This document shows, piece by piece, positions 5,295 through 9,498 of a stretch of DNA of 9,498 nt. The DNA is from Planctomycetaceae bacterium (GTDB taxonomy: Bacteria; Planctomycetota; Planctomycetia; Pirellulales; Pirellulaceae), in assembly GCA_002708345.1 (NCBI GenBank), contig PANG01000001.1, positions 1-9,498 of the forward strand, in the 5' to 3' direction. Position 1 is the first letter of the stretch. Each line of letters opens with the position of its first letter. The position numbers and the translations under genes are program-made. The notes under the pieces are model-generated. The model did no database searches, was not told the DNA's origin, and saw nothing but the letters and a program-made list of their open reading frames with translations.

Positions 5295-6290
5295 ATGCGT
5301 CACCTTCCACTCTTCGTGCTGACCTCTGTTCTTTCACTGACCCTCGTTGCCGGCATCGCCGCCCAGGACAAGGTGGTGATTACCGATCCAGCCAAGATCA
5401 ACGATGATTACCGCTTCCAGGGTGAGTACCTTGGTGACTTCAAAAAGGGCGATGCTCTCACGAAGATCGGAGTCCAGGTAATCGCCATGGGGAAAGGGAC
5501 TTTCCAGTTTCGGATCCACGCGGATGGACTCCCGGGAGCAGGCTGGAAGCGTGGAGACGACATGTCGATGGCCAAGGGAACCCGTAACGGGAAGGTGGTA
5601 AACGTTACCACTGACGAAGCGGAAAGTTATGATTGCCGGCTGAAAGATGGCGTGATGATTCTCTCCGCCGGTGACCGGCTCCTGGGAAAGCTCAACAAGG
5701 TGGAGCGGACGAGCAAGACGCTTGGGAAAGAACCACCGTCAGGTGCCGTGGTGCTTTTTGACGGCACCGAGAAGAGTGCTGCCAATTTCACGCGAGGCCA
5801 GGTCGTGATGGAGAACCTTCTCCGGCATGACTGCGAATCCACCGAGAAGTTCGGCGACCATCACCTGCATCTGGAATTCCGCACCCCCTTCATCCCGGCT
5901 GCCCGTGGACAGGGCCGGGGCAACAGCGGGATGTACGTGCAGGGCCGTTACGAGGTCCAGGTGCTGGATTCCTTTGGTCTGGATGGCAAGAACAACGAGT
6001 GCGGAGGGATTTACTCGATCTCCGAACCGATTGTCAACATGTGCCTGCCGCCGCTTGTCTGGCAGACCTATGACTATGACTTTACCGCCGCTCGTTACGA
6101 TGACGCGGGCAAAAAGGTAAAGAACGGTCGCATCACGCTGTGGCATAACGGCGTGGTCATCCACGACGACCTGGAACTGGCCCACGGAACTCCGGGGAAG
6201 CATCCGGAGGCTGCCGGTCCCGGTATCCTCTACCTGCAGGGGCACGGAAACCCGGTTGTTTACCGCAACATCTGGGCCGTCAAGAAGTAA
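5295..6290 (+). CDS. exported DUF1080 protein (3-keto-disaccharide hydrolase family)
   Basis: The product has 331 residues. Residues 1-23 are a signal peptide (cut after GIAA), so it acts outside the cytoplasm. Residues about 37-145 form an N-terminal region with FQGEYLGDF, KIGVQVIAMGKGTFQ and GLPGAGW; similar extensions precede DUF1080 in many planctomycete proteins and have no known function. The DUF1080 domain spans about 150-329: AVVLFDGTE, GRGNSGMYVQGRYEVQVLDSFG (207-228), ECGGIYSISEP (235-245), WQTYDYDFTAARYD (256-269) and LQGHGNPVVYRNIW (314-327). The family adopts a concanavalin-like fold; characterised members cleave 3-keto-glycosides. ATG 5295 is chosen for the signal peptide and for GGGAG at 5282-5286 (8 nt away); the frame is open far upstream into the esterase gene, but that part is not protein-like. 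It stands alone, with its stop 4 nt from the stop of the convergent TPR gene. Family is certain, substrate unknown. Confidence 0.93.
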   Translation: MRHLPLFVLTSVLSLTLVAGIAAQDKVVITDPAKINDDYRFQGEYLGDFKKGDALTKIGVQVIAMGKGTFQFRIHADGLPGAGWKRGDDMSMAKGTRNGKVVNVTTDEAESYDCRLKDGVMILSAGDRLLGKLNKVERTSKTLGKEPPSGAVVLFDGTEKSAANFTRGQVVMENLLRHDCESTEKFGDHHLHLEFRTPFIPAARGQGRGNSGMYVQGRYEVQVLDSFGLDGKNNECGGIYSISEPIVNMCLPPLVWQTYDYDFTAARYDDAGKKVKNGRITLWHNGVVIHDDLELAHGTPGKHPEAAGPGILYLQGHGNPVVYRNIWAVKK

Positions 6291-6294
6291 TGCT

Positions 6295-8778
6295 CTAGCG
6301 ACAGCGGGCAAGGAGTTCCAGGAATTTTGCTCGGAGCGCCGTTTTCTCCAGGCCACTGGTAGCCTGCAGGTACTCGATCCGCGCCGCCGCTTCCTTTTTC
6401 TGTCCCAGCTTGAAATATGCCAGTGCGATGGCGTACTTGGCCTCGTACCAGAGCATCCCCTGCGGTTGTGCCCTGGCGAGGATTCGCCGCCACTGAAGCT
6501 GGGCAGCCTGCCAGGAGGCCGCATCGGCACCATCCATCAGTACATCGGCAAGTGCCCTCTGGACACCTGCGGACTGGGGATGAGCCATCGAGAGCTGCTT
6601 GAGCATCCGGGCTGCCTGGGGTTGCTCGCCAGCTGCAGCCATCGCCCGCGCATGGGCGAGATCCCAGCGTAATTGCTGGGCCGGGGCCAGTTGCTGCCGC
6701 TGACCTGCCGAACGCTCAAAGAGCTTCAGCTGGAGTGTTGCCAGGCGACCACCAGTACCGGAAGATTTTTCTGCCAGTTCCGACAGCGACTGCATGATCT
6801 CAAATAATCGCTGTGGATCCTGCTGCCCGATCTGGCCCAGTAACTGGTCGGCTTCCTCAAGCTTTCCCTGTCCCGCCAGCGCCACCATCAGGATCGCGTT
6901 GGCCTGGCTGAGGAACTGATCCCCTGCTGCAGGGAGTCCCGTGCGCCCTGCCTGCACAAGTCTCTCCACCTGCGGGTAGGGTGTCGGCATGAACCTCAGC
7001 TGAAGCCGCGAGGTGACCAGCAGTGCCTGCCGTGCTGCCACGCTCCAGCGGTCCTGGAACTGGCCATTGGCATCCTGGTAAAGGGGCTGAAAATAGGCCA
7101 GCGCCTGCTGCAGTCCCGGTCCCCGCTGGTCAGGATCCAGTTGCCCGAGCAGGTTTGTCCAGCACGTCTCGAGGACTTCCAGGATCACCGGGAACCTCGG
7201 TTCTCCAACAGAAATACCCTGGTAATATTCAATCGCCTTCACCCAGTCTCCGGCTTCCCGTGCCATCGACCCCAGCCAGAGTCGAACCTGGTCGGTGGAC
7301 TTGTCGCTGGGCCACAGCTCGAGGTGTGCCACCAGCATCTGCTGGTAGGTAACCTGCCAGGCCTCCTCCTCCTGCCCCAGTGCATGCGTCTGCTGGATCG
7401 CCTTCAGGTGTGCCAGCGGGGCCTGTGGATGCTCGGGCATGAGGGCGGAGAGCTTCCGCAGACGGTCAATGAATGCCGGAATGTTCTCCTGCTTGAGAGA
7501 GACCAGGGCAGCCTTGTAATAAAGTGGAAAGGCCTGGTCATCCGCTTCCTGCTGGTGGGCAAGCTGGCCTGCTTTTTCATACGCTGAAATGGCCTCGACC
7601 AGCTTCCCCCGCAGGTAAAGGTCATCGGCCGCCTGCTGCATGATCCCCAGGTTGGCAAGGTCACCCTGCTGGCCAACCGCCTGGACCAGCCGTATTTCTG
7701 CACGGCGTCCCCAGTAACCACCGTGGTCATTACGGATCGTTCGTACCAGCTGGAGCGCCTGGTCCTGGAGCTGGCTGACTCGCTGCTTGTCCATCTGCTG
7801 GCGGGCCTTCTCCAGGATTACCAGGTAAGTGTCAAGCACGGCCATGTCCAGTTCCGGGGAAATCACGCCGCCAACTCGTCGAGGCTGCTGGAGCAACGTG
7901 ATCGCCTGGTCCGTTTTTCCAGCTGCCAGGGCCAGCTGCACGCGTTCGGCGCGAATCGCCAGCAGCTGGCGAGCTGGAAGAACCATCTCGTCAAGTCGTG
8001 CCAGCTGCTGCGTGGCCGGCTCGAGTTTTCCCTGCAGCCGCAGGCAGGACGCGAGCTCCCGGATCACTTCCACCGTCAGTGGGTCATCCTCGGCGAGCTG
8101 CGTAAGGGGTTTCTCCAGCTGCGTCGCGGCCCGCTGCAGGGCTGCAATCCGGTCATCTCCCTCGGCCGGGTAACTCATCGCCTGGTTCCGGTAAGCTCGC
8201 CCCAGCTGGTAACGGACATTGTTATGCAGTGAAGTCAGCTCCCCCGCTGTCAGCAGCTCCCCCTCGGCGCGACGGGGTGCCTGGGGAATCATCGCCGGAA
8301 GTTCACGCTCAAGCAGGGCGAGATTCCGGATTCCCTCTCGCAGACCCTGCCTCGCTTTTTGCATGGCAGTTTCACGATCCGGTGCCACTTCTGCTTCAAA
8401 CTGTTCGAGCTCACCCCTGGCAAGCTGGATCAGTGCCGCGTGGACCCGCAGCAGGACAAGTTGCGGATGCTCGCGATGCTCAACAACGAAACTCTCGGCC
8501 ACCTCGCCGGCCTGGTCCCACAGGGTATCTCGCTGCTGCTGGCCTGCCTGTCGTGCCTCGGCCGACAGTGTGCGCATCAGCTGTACGGTCCACTTCACCT
8601 GCTCCCTGGTGCCCTCCCCGGAATCCTCCAGTTTCTGCTGGCAATGGTGGCGAGCCAGTTCAAAAAGGCCTCGTTGCCGGAGTCCGTCAAGCAGGCTCTC
8701 GTCCGGCGACTGGGCCACGACCATTCCCGCATCCAGCAGCAGGCTGACCAGGATGATTTGAAGGAGCTGCCGGACCAC
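6295..8778 (-). CDS. large exported TPR-repeat protein linked to ExbD genes
   Basis: The product has 827 residues. Residues 1-22 (MVRQLLQIILVSLLLDAGMVVA) are a signal peptide, and no other membrane segment is seen, so it is probably periplasmic. The rest is almost entirely helical, Gln/Ala/Leu-rich and composed of degenerate tetratricopeptide-like helix pairs, for example LRQRGLFELARHHCQQKLE (33-51), YLRGKLVEAISAYEKAGQLA (388-407), AREAGDWVKAIEYYQ (506-520), GQGKLEEADQLL (636-647) and YAIALAYFKLGQKKEAAARI (782-801). TPRs scaffold protein-protein contacts; no catalytic motif is visible. The start is GTG 8778, the only start between an in-frame stop and the signal peptide, with GAGG at 8786-8789 spaced 7 nt. 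It lies 23 nt after an exbD gene on the same strand, so it is probably the last gene of that operon and a periplasmic partner of the motor. Helical-repeat character is secure, the partner role is inference. Confidence 0.85.
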   Translation of the reverse strand: MVRQLLQIILVSLLLDAGMVVAQSPDESLLDGLRQRGLFELARHHCQQKLEDSGEGTREQVKWTVQLMRTLSAEARQAGQQQRDTLWDQAGEVAESFVVEHREHPQLVLLRVHAALIQLARGELEQFEAEVAPDRETAMQKARQGLREGIRNLALLERELPAMIPQAPRRAEGELLTAGELTSLHNNVRYQLGRAYRNQAMSYPAEGDDRIAALQRAATQLEKPLTQLAEDDPLTVEVIRELASCLRLQGKLEPATQQLARLDEMVLPARQLLAIRAERVQLALAAGKTDQAITLLQQPRRVGGVISPELDMAVLDTYLVILEKARQQMDKQRVSQLQDQALQLVRTIRNDHGGYWGRRAEIRLVQAVGQQGDLANLGIMQQAADDLYLRGKLVEAISAYEKAGQLAHQQEADDQAFPLYYKAALVSLKQENIPAFIDRLRKLSALMPEHPQAPLAHLKAIQQTHALGQEEEAWQVTYQQMLVAHLELWPSDKSTDQVRLWLGSMAREAGDWVKAIEYYQGISVGEPRFPVILEVLETCWTNLLGQLDPDQRGPGLQQALAYFQPLYQDANGQFQDRWSVAARQALLVTSRLQLRFMPTPYPQVERLVQAGRTGLPAAGDQFLSQANAILMVALAGQGKLEEADQLLGQIGQQDPQRLFEIMQSLSELAEKSSGTGGRLATLQLKLFERSAGQRQQLAPAQQLRWDLAHARAMAAAGEQPQAARMLKQLSMAHPQSAGVQRALADVLMDGADAASWQAAQLQWRRILARAQPQGMLWYEAKYAIALAYFKLGQKKEAAARIEYLQATSGLEKTALRAKFLELLARCR

Positions 8779-8785
8779 TCGATTA

Positions 8786-8789
8786 CCTC
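8786..8789 (-). promoter_or_regulatory. ribosome binding site supporting a GTG start
   Basis: GAGG on the minus strand lies 7 nt before GTG 8778. The ATG at 8797 reads only four codons before a stop, which leaves GTG as the start of the TPR gene. Confidence 0.6.
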
Positions 8790-8801
8790 GCTGTCATATC
8801 C

Positions 8802-9248
8802 CTAGAGTACGTCCCCGGCCACGAACTGGATTTTCTCAAAGCCAATCAGTCGTGAGATATCAAACACGTTGATCACATCCCCCAGCGGTACCTCCTGGTC
8901 CGGATGCAGGATCACCGGTGCATCCTGCTTGATCCGGGCAATCGCCTGGAGCTGCTGGTGCAACTCTTCCAGGGAATCCGCCTGCTGGTCGTTAACGGTC
9001 CACTCTGGATGGTCCCCGATCCAGTGAATCCGGACCACCACGTCCTCGAAATCAGCTTCCGGGGGGGGCACGTCGACCGCCGCCTGGTTTCCAAGCAGTG
9101 TCGACAGCTCGCTCGGCAATACGTACTCCACGACCTGGAAGCTCGCGGTCCAGACAAAGAAAATCAGCAACAGGAAGACGACGTCAATCATCGGTGTCAT
9201 CTTGATTTCCAGGGAATCGCGGCGGGCAAAGGGACTGCGGCGGCGCAT
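8802..9248 (-). CDS. ExbD/TolR-family biopolymer transport protein (second of two)
   Basis: The product has 148 residues, normal length for ExbD. An Arg-rich cytoplasmic N-terminus (MRRRSPFARRD) precedes a single membrane helix at about 16-37 with the hallmark MTPMIDVVFLLLIFF; Asp22 is the expected proton-carrying residue of ExbD/TolR. The periplasmic domain (about 43-148) includes APVILHPDQEVPLGDVINVFDISRLIGFEKIQFVA, the usual C-terminal core. These proteins pair with an ExbB/TolQ pentamer in the inner membrane and turn proton flow into movement on periplasmic partners. ATG 9248 is preferred because GGGGAGG (9256-9262) is 7 nt upstream; a TTG at 9251 directly precedes it in frame. Its ATG shares one base with the TGA of the upstream exbD gene (TGATG), a sign of translational coupling. 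It is followed by the TPR gene after 23 nt. Confidence 0.92.
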   Translation of the reverse strand: MRRRSPFARRDSLEIKMTPMIDVVFLLLIFFVWTASFQVVEYVLPSELSTLLGNQAAVDVPPPEADFEDVVVRIHWIGDHPEWTVNDQQADSLEELHQQLQAIARIKQDAPVILHPDQEVPLGDVINVFDISRLIGFEKIQFVAGDVL

Positions 9249-9498
9249 CAACGAGCCTCCCCGGGTCGGTAGACCGCAAATGTCACGTTCCAGATACCCA
9301 CTTCTGCGCAGCGCTGCATAACCGGACTGATATTTCGGTAAGGAACCCCGCGATCACTCCGGATTCGGACTTCCAGATCCTTGCCACTCTTCATCCGTCG
9401 CTCGAGCAGTTGCTGCTGGAACTGCTCAAGCGTCAATTGCCGCCCGGCCATCCGCAAGGCACCCTCCAACGAGATATTGACAACCACCCTCGGTAACT
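9248..9498 (-). CDS. ExbD/TolR-family protein (first of two), N-terminal part beyond window
   Basis: The frame is open to the right edge; 82 C-terminal residues are visible (beginning Leu-Pro-Arg-Val-Val-Val). They match the periplasmic domain of ExbD: VVVNISLEGALRMAGRQLT, then EQFQQQLLERR, LEVRIRSDRGVPYRNISPVMQRCAEVGIWNVTFAV. A GTG at 9487 is internal to this conserved domain and is not a credible start. The membrane helix and its proton-carrying Asp lie outside, so activity cannot be judged. It differs clearly from the downstream ExbD (8802-9248), so the pair are not recent duplicates. The TGA overlaps the next ATG by one base. An exbB/tolQ-type gene is expected just upstream, beyond the window. 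Confidence 0.85.
   Translation of the reverse strand, partial: LPRVVVNISLEGALRMAGRQLTLEQFQQQLLERRMKSGKDLEVRIRSDRGVPYRNISPVMQRCAEVGIWNVTFAVYRPGEAR

Noticed and set aside
5022..5303. 93-codon minus-strand open frame in the spacer before the DUF1080 gene
   Set aside because: No homology I can recognise, low-complexity Arg/Ala-rich end, no convincing ribosome site, and it overlaps the DUF1080 start. Left as non-coding, with low certainty.
5739..6533. 264-codon minus-strand open frame opposite the DUF1080 and TPR ends
   Set aside because: It is antisense to well-supported DUF1080 coding sequence and spans two genes in conflict with both.
7723..8761. Long plus-strand open frames opposite the TPR gene
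   Set aside because: They are antisense to a coherent 827-residue exported helical-repeat protein; Ser/Arg-rich compositions are typical of such shadows.
9248..9487. Short 79-residue protein starting at GTG 9487
   Set aside because: The frame continues to the window edge and the GTG falls inside the conserved ExbD periplasmic domain, so it is an internal Val codon.

Overview
The window looks like a chromosomal segment of a planctomycete or close relative. It carries a secreted DUF1080 protein with the N-terminal extension common in that phylum, a DUF1571 protein, a stand-alone FIST protein, and tandem ExbD genes followed by a large exported TPR protein. Starts have recognisable purine-rich Shine-Dalgarno sites. 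The DNA is moderately GC-rich, with a few short AT-rich islands at likely promoters. I see no IS element, phage gene, CRISPR array, tRNA or rRNA. The phylum assignment is inference from gene content.

Layout, left to right. (1) 1-524, minus: the 5' part of a membrane-anchored DUF1571 protein that runs off the left edge. (2) 525-677: divergent spacer with a possible extended -10 and a perfect small dyad beside the next gene's ribosome site. (3) 678-1691, plus: a cytosolic Gfo/Idh/MocA NAD(P)-dependent sugar dehydrogenase. (4) 1704-3614, minus: a two-gene operon, a FIST-domain protein followed 18 nt later by an exported protein with a lipocalin-like domain and a C-terminal YHS-like cysteine cluster. 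(5) 3615-3739: divergent spacer with overlapping promoter-like -10 elements on both strands. (6) 3740-4828, plus: an exported alpha/beta-hydrolase (esterase-like), followed by a clear intrinsic terminator. (7) 4900-5294: about 0.4 kb without a convincing gene but rich in potential RNA stems. (8) 5295-6290, plus: an exported DUF1080 (3-keto-glycoside hydrolase family) protein. (9) 6295-9498, minus: the end of an operon, ExbD (partial), ExbD, then an 827-residue exported TPR protein. An ExbB/TolQ partner is expected beyond the right edge.

How they may work together. The dehydrogenase, the secreted esterase and the DUF1080 protein fit breakdown of complex, often decorated glycans, which planctomycetes do extensively, but they are three separate transcription units. 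The ExbD-ExbD-TPR operon belongs to an energised envelope system of Tol/Exb type, where the motor uses proton flow to act on outer-membrane or periplasmic partners; the TPR protein is the candidate periplasmic partner. The FIST/YHS pair could be a small-ligand or metal sensing and binding module, but its role is unknown.

I do not see a clearly new defence or mobile system. The items most worth follow-up are the FIST plus lipocalin/YHS operon, the two-ExbD motor with its TPR partner, the overlapping divergent promoters, and the structured spacer ahead of the DUF1080 gene.
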